20,034 nucleotides of DNA from DASXRC01 sp036506795 (GTDB lineage Bacteria; Actinomycetota; Actinomycetes; Mycobacteriales; Micromonosporaceae): the NCBI GenBank assembly GCA_036506795.1, contig DASXRC010000176.1, positions 1 through 20,034 of the forward strand. The letters are read 5' to 3'. Positions 8,073-14,812 of this stretch are shown one piece after another (within the stretch, counting starts at the first letter, position 1; each line of letters begins with the position of its first letter). Both the position numbers and the translations under genes were made by a program. The notes under the pieces were generated by a model. It was not told the DNA's origin. It searched no databases and saw only the letters and a list, made by a program, of their open reading frames with translations.

Positions 8073-8206
8073 TTCAGGGGGCATTTCGACGCGCTGTTGC
8101 TGGCCGCGCTGGAGGAAAGGCCCCGGCACGGGTACGCCGTCAATAGGCGCCGCGAGAAGGCAGCGGCGGCCGGTTCGACCTGCCCACGGGCATCATCCAT
8201 GCCGCG
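8073..8206 (+). pseudogene. PadR family regulator, N-terminal remnant
   Basis: The plus-strand translation FRGHFDALLLAALEERPRHGYAV from about 8073 matches the start of PadR winged-helix regulators. A one-base frame change near 8165-8175 is then needed to continue as GRFDLPTGIIHAAS, equivalent to the PadR FDLPTGTIYPAL segment. The remaining wing helix and C-terminal dimerisation helix are absent; the sequence passes directly into a minus-strand MFS fragment at about 8208. No plausible start codon precedes RGHFDAL: the codon there is TTC. Broken gene. Confidence 0.68.
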
Positions 8207-8207
8207 T

Positions 8208-8358
8208 CACAAAGACCATGCCGCTGCCGAGCCCGAGGGCCAGGAAGGCGGGCAGGAGGTCGACGGCGTAGTTGCCGTCGGCCGGAGCACGCCAGAGCAG
8301 CAGCAGCCCAGCAACCGTGATCACCAACCCCGGCGATGAGCACCCGCCGGGCCGCCAT
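8208..8358 (-). pseudogene. MFS (EmrB/QacA-type) transporter, internal remnant
   Basis: On the minus strand MAARRVLIAG (8358-8329) is followed, after a one-base shift in a run of four G residues, by LVITVAGLLLLWRAP, DGNYAVDLLPAFLALGLGSGMVFV. This is a typical late transmembrane pair of 14-segment drug exporters (GRRVLIAGLVLTAAGLLLL...DLLPGFLLFGLGMG). Only about 50 of roughly 480-500 residues remain. Both ends abut other gene fragments: PadR on one side and a sigma-factor tail on the other. Confidence 0.68.
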
Positions 8359-8369
8359 CTTCCGCCGGC

Positions 8370-8462
8370 GTCACGATCTCGCACGAAAAGATCGTCGCTC
8401 TCGACACACTGGCCCACCCCGGGCGCCTCCGCCGCCTCGACCTGACCGTGCTCGACCGGTAA
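8370..8462 (+). pseudogene. ECF41-type sigma factor, C-terminal tail remnant
   Basis: The plus-strand frame from 8370 reads VTISHEKIVALDTLAHPGRLRRLDLTVLDR and ends at TAA 8460-8462. It matches the last 30 residues of ECF41/SigJ-like sigma factors, whose SnoaL-like domain ends in a D-G-x-I-x-x-I-D-x-x-x-x-P-x-R-L-x-x-L-D-L-T-V-L pattern. Nothing of sigma regions 2 and 4 is present upstream, where an MFS fragment lies instead. The match is short, so it is a probable rather than certain remnant. Confidence 0.55.
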
Positions 8463-8560
8463 CCGCGGCGGGCCTCGCGGTGCCTACGCCACTCAGCCGG
8501 GCGCCGCGATCAGCGATATGCCGCCTCCTCTCGTGCGCTGACTCAGCCGCCCCAAACCCC

Positions 8561-8586
8561 GAATGACCGCGTCGGCCCGGTCATTC
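8561..8586 (-). terminator. Hairpin at end of methyltransferase gene
   Basis: GAATGACCG (8561-8569) and CGGTCATTC (8578-8586) are a perfect 9-bp inverted repeat with an 8-nt loop. It contains the stop codon of the minus-strand methyltransferase gene. No T-tract follows, as is common for actinobacterial terminators, so activity is inferred. Confidence 0.45.
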
Positions 8587-9345
8587 GATGTCGAGGTTGG
8601 AGCGCAGCGCACGCCCGGTCAGGAGTTGGGCGCCGTCGTGGCGGTCGACCGAGACCGCGCCGAAGCCGGCGCCCTTCGCCAGCGCGATGAGTTCGGCGTC
8701 GGAGTGGAAGAACGCGCGGCTGGCGAACGGCTCGGGCGCCGCCGGCGTGCCGCGCAGCTCCTCGGACGTCGTGTAGACGGCCAGTCTCCCGCCCGGCGCG
8801 AGCACCCGGCGGGACTCGCGCAGGGCCGCCAGCGGGTGCGGCAGAAAGACGAACACGATCGACATCGACACCGCGGTGAACGCGTTCTCCCCAAACGGCA
8901 GCGCCTCGGCGGCGGCGAGCACGACAGCCGCCGCCGGTGCCCGCTTCCGGGCCAACACCACCATGTCGTCGCTGTGATCCACACCGGTGGCCTCGGCGCC
9001 GCGGCCGATCGCGTCGCGGAGCAGCAATCCGCCGCCGCAACCGATGTCGATCAGCCGGTCGCCCAGCCCGGGCGCGAGCGCGTCCAGGATGGCCAGCCGG
9101 GCGAAGTCATGCACGTCCTCCGCGCCGTACACCTCGCGGGCACGAGTGCCGCGCGGCCGGCGCGCGACGCGGTCCATAAGCCAGTCGTCGAACGCCTCCT
9201 CGGACAAGCCGGTGGCCAACCACGCTGCCCGGTCCTCCGCGCCGAGACCGAAGGCATCCATGGCATTCGGGTCGAGGCCCACAGCGGGATCGTAAGCCAA
9301 CGCCACGCGGTCCCGCCCCGCTAACGGGCCGTTCGGCTCAACCAC
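8581..9345 (-). CDS. Class I SAM-dependent methyltransferase
   Basis: 254 residues from GTG 9345. The SAM-binding motif I is RLIDIGCGGG (97-106). TGVDHSDDMV follows (acidic residue ending strand 2), then LAAAEALPFGENAFTAVSMSIVFVFLPHP as motifs II/III and VLAPGGRLAVYTT as the post-motif; these are features of methyltransf_11 enzymes. The N-terminal 95 residues form a helical cap that may hold the substrate; the acceptor is unknown. The GTG lies 3 nt after the stop of the transporter gene, so the two are almost certainly co-transcribed and coupled. Another in-frame start, Met29, is possible. The gene ends in a hairpin. Confidence 0.85.
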   Translation of the reverse strand: MVEPNGPLAGRDRVALAYDPAVGLDPNAMDAFGLGAEDRAAWLATGLSEEAFDDWLMDRVARRPRGTRAREVYGAEDVHDFARLAILDALAPGLGDRLIDIGCGGGLLLRDAIGRGAEATGVDHSDDMVVLARKRAPAAAVVLAAAEALPFGENAFTAVSMSIVFVFLPHPLAALRESRRVLAPGGRLAVYTTSEELRGTPAAPEPFASRAFFHSDAELIALAKGAGFGAVSVDRHDGAQLLTGRALRSNLDIE

Positions 9346-9348
9346 GAT

Positions 9349-10251
9349 CTACACGTCGACCTGCCGGGAAGGCGCCCGCGTGCGGGCACGCCGAAGGGCG
9401 CCGACATATACGCCCGCCAAGATCAGCGGTCCGCCGAGAAGTAGTCCGGCGCCGAGCGGTTCGTCGTCGAGCCAGGCCGACAGCAGCACCGTGACGAACG
9501 GGATGAGGACCATCACGTACGACGCGCGCGACGCGCTCCACCGGTGCAGGACAACGAGATACAGCAGAAACACACCGACGGATCCGGCCAGCACCAAGTA
9601 GGCGAGCGCCGTCCGGGTTTCGGCGCGCCGCGGCAGGATCCAGCTGTCGCCCGACAGCGCCGAGCCGGCGAGCAGGAGCGCCGCGCCGACGGTCATCCCC
9701 ACGGCGTTCATAGTGACTGGGTGAACCGGCGGAAGGCCACGCACGAGCACGGCCGCCTGCGCCAGGCACAAGGCGCTGCCTACTGCGGCGACCAGGTACA
9801 GCAGGGGTACCGGGCCCGTCAGCGCCTCCCACGACAGGACTGCGACGCCCGTCAGCGCCAGCAATGTGCCGGCCACCGCGGCACCGGTAAGCCGCTCCTG
9901 GCGCCACGCGACCGCGAGCAGCAGCGCGGCCAGCGGCACGAGTGAGAGGAGGACCTGGCCGAACCCTGCGTGCAGCCGGACCAGCGCGACATACGCAAGG
10001 GCAAAGGCGGCGGCGAAGTTGAGCGCGCCGAACAGGGCCGCCCCCGCGAGTGCCCGGCCGCGAGGCGGGGCCAGCCTTAGCGCGGCCATCAGCGCGAGCA
10101 GGACGAGGGCCGCGAGCGAGAAGCGCAGTGCGGCGCCCCACAGCGGCGCGAGCTCGCGGTTGCTGAACCGGATGCCGACCGCGTTGCCGCCGGCAAGCAC
10201 CGCGGTGGCCAGGAACGAGCCCAGGGCAACCCGCTCGGCTCGGATCGCCAT
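9349..10251 (-). CDS. EamA/DMT family transporter
   Basis: 300 residues with about ten hydrophobic segments arranged as two EamA repeats. The first runs from VALGSFLATAVLAGGNAVGIRFS to LLALTGVAVLSW, the second from VPLLYLVAAVGSALCLAQAAVL to LLLGGPLILAGVYVGAL. Length and topology match drug/metabolite exporters of the inner membrane. A conserved Glu in the repeat ends (WRQERLTG and DDEPLGAG) is typical. The C-terminus RRARTRAPSRQ is basic and cytoplasmic. First gene of a two-gene minus-strand unit with the methyltransferase. Substrate unknown; an exporter with a modifying enzyme is compatible with handling a small metabolite. Confidence 0.87.
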   Translation of the reverse strand: MAIRAERVALGSFLATAVLAGGNAVGIRFSNRELAPLWGAALRFSLAALVLLALMAALRLAPPRGRALAGAALFGALNFAAAFALAYVALVRLHAGFGQVLLSLVPLAALLLAVAWRQERLTGAAVAGTLLALTGVAVLSWEALTGPVPLLYLVAAVGSALCLAQAAVLVRGLPPVHPVTMNAVGMTVGAALLLAGSALSGDSWILPRRAETRTALAYLVLAGSVGVFLLYLVVLHRWSASRASYVMVLIPFVTVLLSAWLDDEPLGAGLLLGGPLILAGVYVGALRRARTRAPSRQVDV

Positions 10252-10353
10252 GCCCGGAGGGTACGCCGTCGCGAGATCTCAGATCGACGGCTCGCCCGGA
10301 GGCGTAGGACGTCAGATCAGCTGTCGGCAGCGGCCTACCGCCGGTCCAGGTGG

Positions 10354-10767
10354 TTGTGCGCGAACGTCGCGTACAACCACGTGCGGTACGAACGAGTGGT
10401 GATCATTTCGAGTCGGACCGCGCATGTCCCGCACGTACCATGGCACCGTCGCCTCAGAGTCGACCGACTCGGCGATCCGAGGGACGGCATCGTCCACATC
10501 GCCGCCGAATTCGGCTTCCAGGACCTCACCGATCTCCCGGGAGTACTGCGCCGCGTCGCCGGCAAGTATCCCGAAACCGACTTCGACCCCGACGCCGCCT
10601 CGTACTTCGTGTCCCGCATCATCCTGCGCCGCACCGATGCCCCCGGCTTGGCCTCCTGGCGCAAGCGACTATTTCTCGCCCTCAGGCACAACGGGGCGAG
10701 CGACGCTGAGGTCCTCAGCCTCCCCGAGGACCGCACCGTCGTCCTGAGCACAGAGGTCTCGTTATAG
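10354..10767 (+). pseudogene. KUP potassium transporter, C-terminal remnant
   Basis: The plus-strand frame reads CANVAYNHVRYERVVIIS, then HVPWHRRLRVDRLGDPRDGIVHIAAEFGFQDLTDLPGVLRR and ends with DAASYFVSRIILRRTDAPGLASWRKRLFLALRHNGASDAEVLSLPEDRTVVLSTEVSL. This is the cytoplasmic C-terminal domain of Kup proteins, with a natural stop at 10765-10767. About 130 of the usual 620 or more residues remain and all twelve transmembrane segments are missing. The 100 bp upstream, which belong to the spacer next to the transporter gene, contain no membrane-segment code. The remnant is in one frame, so the truncation may be recent. Confidence 0.75.
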
Positions 10768-10897
10768 ACCACCGTCTTCATGCCCAGACGGTCGCTGCCC
10801 GCCACCGTTCTCCCGAACGTGTCCCTCGATGCCGGCTACCGCACGTCGCTCGCGCGCCGCCTCGGGCAGGATGTCGCTGGCGGTCTACCGTCGGCCC

Positions 10898-11809
10898 ATG
10901 GATTCAACCGTTCCCGGCATCAACGCGGGGGCACGGCAGCGTCTCACCGCTCGCTTCGGCAGCGAAGTGGAGGCGTGGTTCGACGAGCTGCCGGGCGTGC
11001 TGACCGCTCTGGCACAGCGGTGGCAGTTCGAGCTCGGCTCCCCGATCCCGCGCGGGAGCGTGTCGGCCGTCTTCCGTTGCCGGATGGCTGACGGGCGGCG
11101 CGCGGTACTGAAGGCCAGCCCCGACCGCGCACGCTTGGCGTTCGAGGCGGCCGCGCTCGACGCCTGTCCTACCGTTCACACCCCCGCGGTGATCGCGCTC
11201 GACGAGCAGCTCGGGGCGCTTCTGATCGAGGCGATCGAACCTGGAACGCCGCTCGTCGTCTCCTCGACATACCCCGCCGCGGACAGCGTCGCCGAGCTCC
11301 TGAGCTCCCTACACGGCAGCGGCGTTCCCGACCCCACCTATCCGACGGTCAAGCAGCGCGTCGCCTACCTGTTCGACTCCTCGGCGAAGCTCTACGAACG
11401 TCACCCGCAGCTCACGGCTCTGATCCCGCCGGATCTCTACGAGCGCGGGCGCCGGCTGGCGACCCTGCTCGCGCAGCACGACTCCCCGATCGTCCTCCTC
11501 CACGGTGACCTGACGCCCAGCAACATCCTCGACGGTGGAGCCGAGCGCGGCCTCGTCGCGATCGACCCCGCGCCCTGCCTCGGCGATGCCGCTTTCGACG
11601 CAGTCGACCTGACCCTCTGGCAAGCGGATGATCTCGAGACGATCGAAGTGCGCACCAAGCGGCTCACCGCAGCGACCGACATGGACATAGAGCGGCTCTC
11701 CGGCTGGTGTGTGGCATTCGCAGCCATGAGCGCGCTGGAGCTCGCGAGCCAAGGAAACGGCCCCCGCCCAGGAATCGATGCTCTCCTGAAGCTCGCTTCG
11801 CAGGCGTAA
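10898..11809 (+). CDS. APH(6)/hydroxyurea-kinase family phosphotransferase
   Basis: 303 residues from ATG 10898. The fold is that of aminoglycoside 6-phosphotransferases (APH_6_hur). A glycine-rich SPIPRGSVSAVFRCRMADGRRAVLKAS in the N-lobe supplies the ATP-binding Lys. HGDLTPSNIL (202-211) gives the catalytic Asp204 and Asn209, and VAIDPAPCLGDAAFD (220-234) the magnesium-binding Asp. Members inactivate streptomycin or hydroxyurea, but many chromosomal copies have unknown substrates, so resistance is not asserted. An upstream in-frame extension to 10829 is not supported. A hairpin 21 bp after the stop is a likely terminator. Confidence 0.83.
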   Translation: MDSTVPGINAGARQRLTARFGSEVEAWFDELPGVLTALAQRWQFELGSPIPRGSVSAVFRCRMADGRRAVLKASPDRARLAFEAAALDACPTVHTPAVIALDEQLGALLIEAIEPGTPLVVSSTYPAADSVAELLSSLHGSGVPDPTYPTVKQRVAYLFDSSAKLYERHPQLTALIPPDLYERGRRLATLLAQHDSPIVLLHGDLTPSNILDGGAERGLVAIDPAPCLGDAAFDAVDLTLWQADDLETIEVRTKRLTAATDMDIERLSGWCVAFAAMSALELASQGNGPRPGIDALLKLASQA

Positions 11810-11830
11810 ACCGCCCAGCGGCAGACGCAT

Positions 11831-11852
11831 GCCGCCCTCGGCCGTGGGCGGC
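11831..11852 (+). terminator. Hairpin after the phosphotransferase gene
   Basis: GCCGCCC (11831-11837) and GGGCGGC (11846-11852) form a perfect 7-bp GC stem with an 8-nt loop, followed by TT. It lies 21 bp past the TAA of the phosphotransferase gene. The short T-tract is normal for high-GC actinobacteria. Confidence 0.6.
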
Positions 11853-12035
11853 TTAACGCGGCCGGTGCGGGCGGCCGACCGGTGAACCGACCCGGACAGT
11901 GGCCCGCGGCCTGCCGGCCCGCGCCGGCGGCCGCCGCGCTCGTACCGCGAAACCGGCCTGACCAGTCGGTGACCACAGACGTCAAAACGCTGCCGAGAAC
12001 AATCGCCCGGCAACGGTTCTGGCTGGTCAAGAGAG

Positions 12036-12079
12036 TGTGCCGCCAGGGACTCGAACCCCGAACCCCGCGGATAAAGAAG
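12036..12079 (-). other. 3'-half tRNA remnant (probable tRNA-Lys, att-type scar)
   Basis: Read on the minus strand, 12060-12036 gives a full T-arm (CGGGG-TTCGAGT-CCCTG), then GCGGCAC and discriminator A, i.e. the 3' end of a tRNA. Before it TCCGC and GGGTT fit an anticodon 3' stem and variable loop. The expected 5' half (a GTGCCGC acceptor strand and D-arm) is not present to the right. The T-arm and acceptor resemble actinobacterial tRNA-Lys; the isotype is a guess because the anticodon loop is altered. No CCA is encoded. Such fragments commonly mark the far attachment site of an element integrated in a tRNA gene; no integrase is seen in the window. Confidence 0.6.
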
Positions 12080-12194
12080 CACCGCCACTATCGTGATCAA
12101 AAGCGATCTGGGTGGCTGTGTTGGCACCGGGTCCCGCGCTCGAGGGTGCCGGCCGTGCGTCCGGACGCGCGTGGGCGACGATTGTGCGCCGGCC

Positions 12195-12217
12195 GGCGGG
12201 TCTGTAGATATAGGGCC
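12195..12217 (+). promoter_or_regulatory. Shared motif copy 1, upstream of the ECF sigma gene
   Basis: Contains GGTCTGTA, a 4-nt variable spacer, then TAGGGCC. A second copy is at 13910-13932, upstream of the SDR gene; 19 of 23 aligned positions are the same (mismatches lie at one outer base and in the spacer). It ends about 43 nt before GTG 12260, a fitting distance for a promoter or operator. Autoregulation by the ECF factor is inference. Confidence 0.45.
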
Positions 12218-12259
12218 AGCGCGTCGCTGGCGTCCGCGCGGGCGAGTTTGGGGTAGCCG

Positions 12260-13234
12260 GTGTCAGTCAGCGAGGATTTCACCGATCTGTTCGGCCGGTT
12301 CCGGGGTGAGTTGCTGGCTCACTGCTACCGGATGCTCGGCTCGGCCGAGGAGGCCGAGGACCTGGTTCAGGAGACGTACCTGCGGGCGTGGCGGTCCTAT
12401 GACGGGTTTGAGGGCCGTTCGTCGGTGCGTACCTGGCTGTACCGGATCGCGACCAACGTGTGCCTGACCGCTATCGAGCGCCGCGGCCGCCGGCCGCTGC
12501 CGTCCGGGCTGGGTAGCCCGGCGGAGGATCCCGAGGCGCCGCTGGTGGCGGGGCCGGAGGTGCCGTGGCTGCAGCCGTTTCCGGATGCGCTGTTGGCCGG
12601 GCAGCGCGAGGATCCGGCCGCGGTGGCCGTGTCGCGGGCGGGTATCCGGCTGGCCTTCGTCGCGGCGCTGCAGTACCTGTCCGCTCGGCAACGCGCGATG
12701 CTGATCTTGCGGGACGTGCTGGAGTGGCCGGCCGCTGAGGTGGCGGATCTGCTGGGCACGACGACCACTGCGGTGAACAGCGGCCTGCGACGGGCCCGTG
12801 CCCAGCTCGCGCAGGCGCTGCCCGACGAAGACGAGCTTGCCGAGCCCGCCGAGCCGGACCGGCGGGCGCTGCTGGACCGGTTCGCCACGGCCATTGAGAA
12901 TGCCGACGCCAGCGCGCTGGCGCAGCTGTTGCGGGAGGATGTCGCGCTGGAGATGCCCCCGCTGCTGACCTGGTTCATTGGCCGCCGCGTGGTGGCGCGC
13001 TTCGTCGCGTCGCACTTTCTGACCGAGCCCGGACGGCTCCGGCTGGTTCCGGTCATGGCGAACGGGCAGCCGATGTTCGCTGTTTACCAGCGCGAACCAG
13101 GCGGTGCATATCATGCGCACGCCATGCTGATGCCCGCGGTCACCTCGGCGGGGATCGCACGGATCGTCGTCTTCCAGGACCCGGACGTGTTCGGGTTGTT
13201 CGGCCTGCCAGGAGAGCACCATGCCGTCGGCTGA
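12260..13234 (+). CDS. ECF RNA polymerase sigma factor with SnoaL-like C-terminal domain (SigG/SigJ-like)
   Basis: 324 residues. Sigma region 2 spans about 12-75 (HCYRMLGSAEEAEDLVQETYLRAWRSYDGFEGRSSVRTWLYRIATNVCL). Region 4 spans about 130-187 (LSARQRAMLILRDVLEWPAAEVADLLGTTTTAVNSGLRRARAQL). An extra domain of 110 or more residues (about 205-320, RRALLDRFATAIENADASALAQLLREDVALEMPP) has the SnoaL/NTF2-like pattern. The fusion is typical of sigma factors regulated by their own C-terminal domain rather than by an anti-sigma factor, and no anti-sigma gene is adjacent. The start is GTG 12260; its ribosome binding site is weak. The TIGR03086 gene follows 27 nt downstream, as a likely operon. A motif upstream is shared with the SDR gene. 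Confidence 0.9.
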   Translation: MSVSEDFTDLFGRFRGELLAHCYRMLGSAEEAEDLVQETYLRAWRSYDGFEGRSSVRTWLYRIATNVCLTAIERRGRRPLPSGLGSPAEDPEAPLVAGPEVPWLQPFPDALLAGQREDPAAVAVSRAGIRLAFVAALQYLSARQRAMLILRDVLEWPAAEVADLLGTTTTAVNSGLRRARAQLAQALPDEDELAEPAEPDRRALLDRFATAIENADASALAQLLREDVALEMPPLLTWFIGRRVVARFVASHFLTEPGRLRLVPVMANGQPMFAVYQREPGGAYHAHAMLMPAVTSAGIARIVVFQDPDVFGLFGLPGEHHAVG

Positions 13235-13261
13235 TGCCGGCGCAGAATCAGGCGGTCCCCC

Positions 13262-13864
13262 GTGGCCCCACTGAGCAGGGGGATAGAGCTGCTCGAATCG
13301 GCTGTCGGTTACGCGCTCGCCGGTGCCGCGCTCGTCACTCCGCAGCTCCTGTCGCAGCCCACCCCGTGCCCCGGCTGGGACCTGGAAACGCTGCTCGACC
13401 ATGTCAGCGACTCGATCGGGGTACTGCGCGAGGCGATAAGCGGCGAAGGCGCCCGCGCAGCGCCGCCGCGTTGTCCCGGGCCGGGGCCTGACCCGGCTGC
13501 GCGCCTGCGCGGCCAGGCAGGCAAGCTGCTGGGCGCCTGCGCGGGTGCCGGGCCGGCCGAGCGCCGGGTCGCCATCGGGGACCGTGAGCTGACTGCGGGC
13601 ATGGTCCTGGTGACCGGAGCCATCGAGATCGCCGTCCACGGCTGGGACATCTTTGTCGCGTGCGGCGCCCACCGACCGATCCCGCCGCGCCTGGCGGCCG
13701 TCTTGCTGCCGATTGCCCCGCTGCTGGTCACCCCGGTCACCCGGCCTGGGCTGTTCGCCGACCCGGTTCGGCTGCCCGGCCCAGCGGGCCCCGGCGACCA
13801 GCTCGTCGCCTTCCTCGGCCGCCAGCCGCGCCCCCCGGCCGCGTCTGAGCTCGGCACCGCCTAA
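13262..13864 (+). CDS. TIGR03086 family metal-binding protein (DinB/mycothiol-dependent maleylpyruvate isomerase-like)
   Basis: 200 residues from GTG 13262. The N-terminal four-helix region has LTPQLLSQPTPCPGWDLETLLDHVSDSI-type features: the Cys-Pro-x-Trp pair and the DHV metal-ligand His. A later AIEIAVHGWDIFVACG supplies the other His. This combination is the signature of TIGR03086 proteins, related to mycothiol-dependent maleylpyruvate isomerases. Catalytic role unknown. The gene lies 27 nt after the sigma-factor gene and is presumably co-transcribed; this pairing is recurrent in actinobacteria. The residues after 185 are Pro-rich and probably disordered. Confidence 0.83.
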   Translation: MAPLSRGIELLESAVGYALAGAALVTPQLLSQPTPCPGWDLETLLDHVSDSIGVLREAISGEGARAAPPRCPGPGPDPAARLRGQAGKLLGACAGAGPAERRVAIGDRELTAGMVLVTGAIEIAVHGWDIFVACGAHRPIPPRLAAVLLPIAPLLVTPVTRPGLFADPVRLPGPAGPGDQLVAFLGRQPRPPAASELGTA

Positions 13865-13894
13865 GCCAGGCAGCCGGCTCAGGCCGGCCGCGGC

Positions 13895-13908
13895 GATTCC
13901 CGGGAATC
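13895..13908. promoter_or_regulatory. 14-bp perfect palindrome beside the shared motif
   Basis: GATTCCCGGGAATC is a perfect palindrome, 1 bp before the second copy of the 23-bp motif and about 80 bp before the SDR gene. It could be a repressor operator or part of a terminator for the sigma/TIGR03086 unit. Confidence 0.35.
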
Positions 13909-13909
13909 C

Positions 13910-13932
13910 GGCTGGTCTGTATCAGTAGGGCC
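13910..13932 (+). promoter_or_regulatory. Shared motif copy 2, upstream of the SDR gene
   Basis: GGTCTGTA, 4 nt, TAGGGCC, the same arrangement as at 12195-12217. It ends 55 nt before ATG 13988. Presence at the sigma gene and at a nearby single gene suggests a common promoter or regulator; not experimentally known. Confidence 0.45.
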
Positions 13933-13987
13933 GCCAAAACCGGCGGCGCCGAACCCAGTGGAAGACGGCAGAACTGGAGCAGTAGAC

Positions 13988-14713
13988 ATGAGAATGGCAG
14001 ACAAGACAGTCCTGGTGACCGGCGCCAACCGCGGCATCGGGCAGGCGCTGGTCGAGGAAGCCCTCACCAGAGGCGCCAGGCGGGTGTATGCCGGTACGCG
14101 CCAACCGCTTGCCCACGCAGACGGGCGCGTCACGCCCCTGACCCTGGACGTGACCAGCGCGGCGCAGGCTCAGGCAGCTGCGGAGACCGTCGAATCTCTC
14201 GATGTCCTCATCAACAACGCCGGCATCGCGCTTTACGACGACCTCAGCGATCGTGCCACGCTCGAACGCCACCTCGCCGTCAACCTCTTCGGCACGTACG
14301 GCGTGACCCAGGCCTTCCTGCCGCTGCTGACTCGGTCCCGCGGAGCCATCGTCAACAACGTGTCGATGATGGCTCTCGCCCCCGTACCCCTCACTCCGGC
14401 GTACTCGATCTCCAAAGCGGCCGCGTTCTCCCTGACCCAGTCGCTGCGCGCCCTTGTGGCGGGGCGGGGCGTGCGGGTTCACGCCGTCCTGACCGGCCCC
14501 ACAGACACCGATATGACCCGAGGCTTCGACATACCCAAGGCCTCCCCGGAGTCGGTCGCGCGAGCCATCTTGGCCGGAGTGGAAAACGGGGAGGAGGACA
14601 TCTTCCCCGATCCCATGTCACAGACTATTGCCGAGAGCTGGCGCAGCGGCGCGGCCAAGGCGCTCGAGCGCCAGTACGCGGCCCTCGCAGAACAGTACGC
14701 GGCCCTCGCATAA
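13988..14713 (+). CDS. SDR family oxidoreductase
   Basis: 241 residues from ATG 13988, with GGAG 8 nt upstream; ATG 13994 is also possible. Classical short-chain dehydrogenase features are present: the cofactor motif VTGANRGIG, LDVT, the NNAG motif (VLINNAGIA), the catalytic Ser in NNVSMMA and Tyr-x-x-x-Lys in AYSISKAA, and a late TGPTDTDM. The Arg after TGAN suggests NADPH preference. The substrate is unknown. The last codons are a 21-bp tandem duplication (14672-14692 and 14693-14713) in which GAA of the first unit corresponds to the TAA stop of the second. A shared motif with the ECF sigma gene lies upstream, and the DUF899 gene follows after about 100 bp. Confidence 0.88.
   Translation: MRMADKTVLVTGANRGIGQALVEEALTRGARRVYAGTRQPLAHADGRVTPLTLDVTSAAQAQAAAETVESLDVLINNAGIALYDDLSDRATLERHLAVNLFGTYGVTQAFLPLLTRSRGAIVNNVSMMALAPVPLTPAYSISKAAAFSLTQSLRALVAGRGVRVHAVLTGPTDTDMTRGFDIPKASPESVARAILAGVENGEEDIFPDPMSQTIAESWRSGAAKALERQYAALAEQYAALA
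14672..14713 (+). repeat. 21-bp tandem duplication at the SDR C-terminus
   Basis: Two units, each encoding QYAALA, lie at 14672-14692 and 14693-14713 and differ only in the last codon (GAA versus TAA stop). The duplication adds seven residues to the C-terminal tail of the SDR protein. Confidence 0.9.
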
Positions 14714-14812
14714 GCACAGCGTCTCAGGTCATGAGCAAAGGGACGGACATTGATACCGCCCAGCAGCGAGACGTACCAGCTCAGGAACGCACCCGAAAGG
14801 AGAAGAGACGCG

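Noticed and set aside
11882..12256. Plus-strand frame with CRQGLEPRTPRIKK
   Set aside because: This peptide is the usual false translation of a reverse-complemented tRNA T-arm.
12097..12282. 61-codon minus-strand frame containing GYPKLARADASDALALYL
   Set aside because: No family recognised, it overlaps the shared motif and the sigma start, and the rest is low complexity.
12263..13672. 469-codon minus-strand frame across sigma and TIGR03086 genes
   Set aside because: Composition is Arg/Gln/Gly/His-rich with no motifs; both sense genes are clear.
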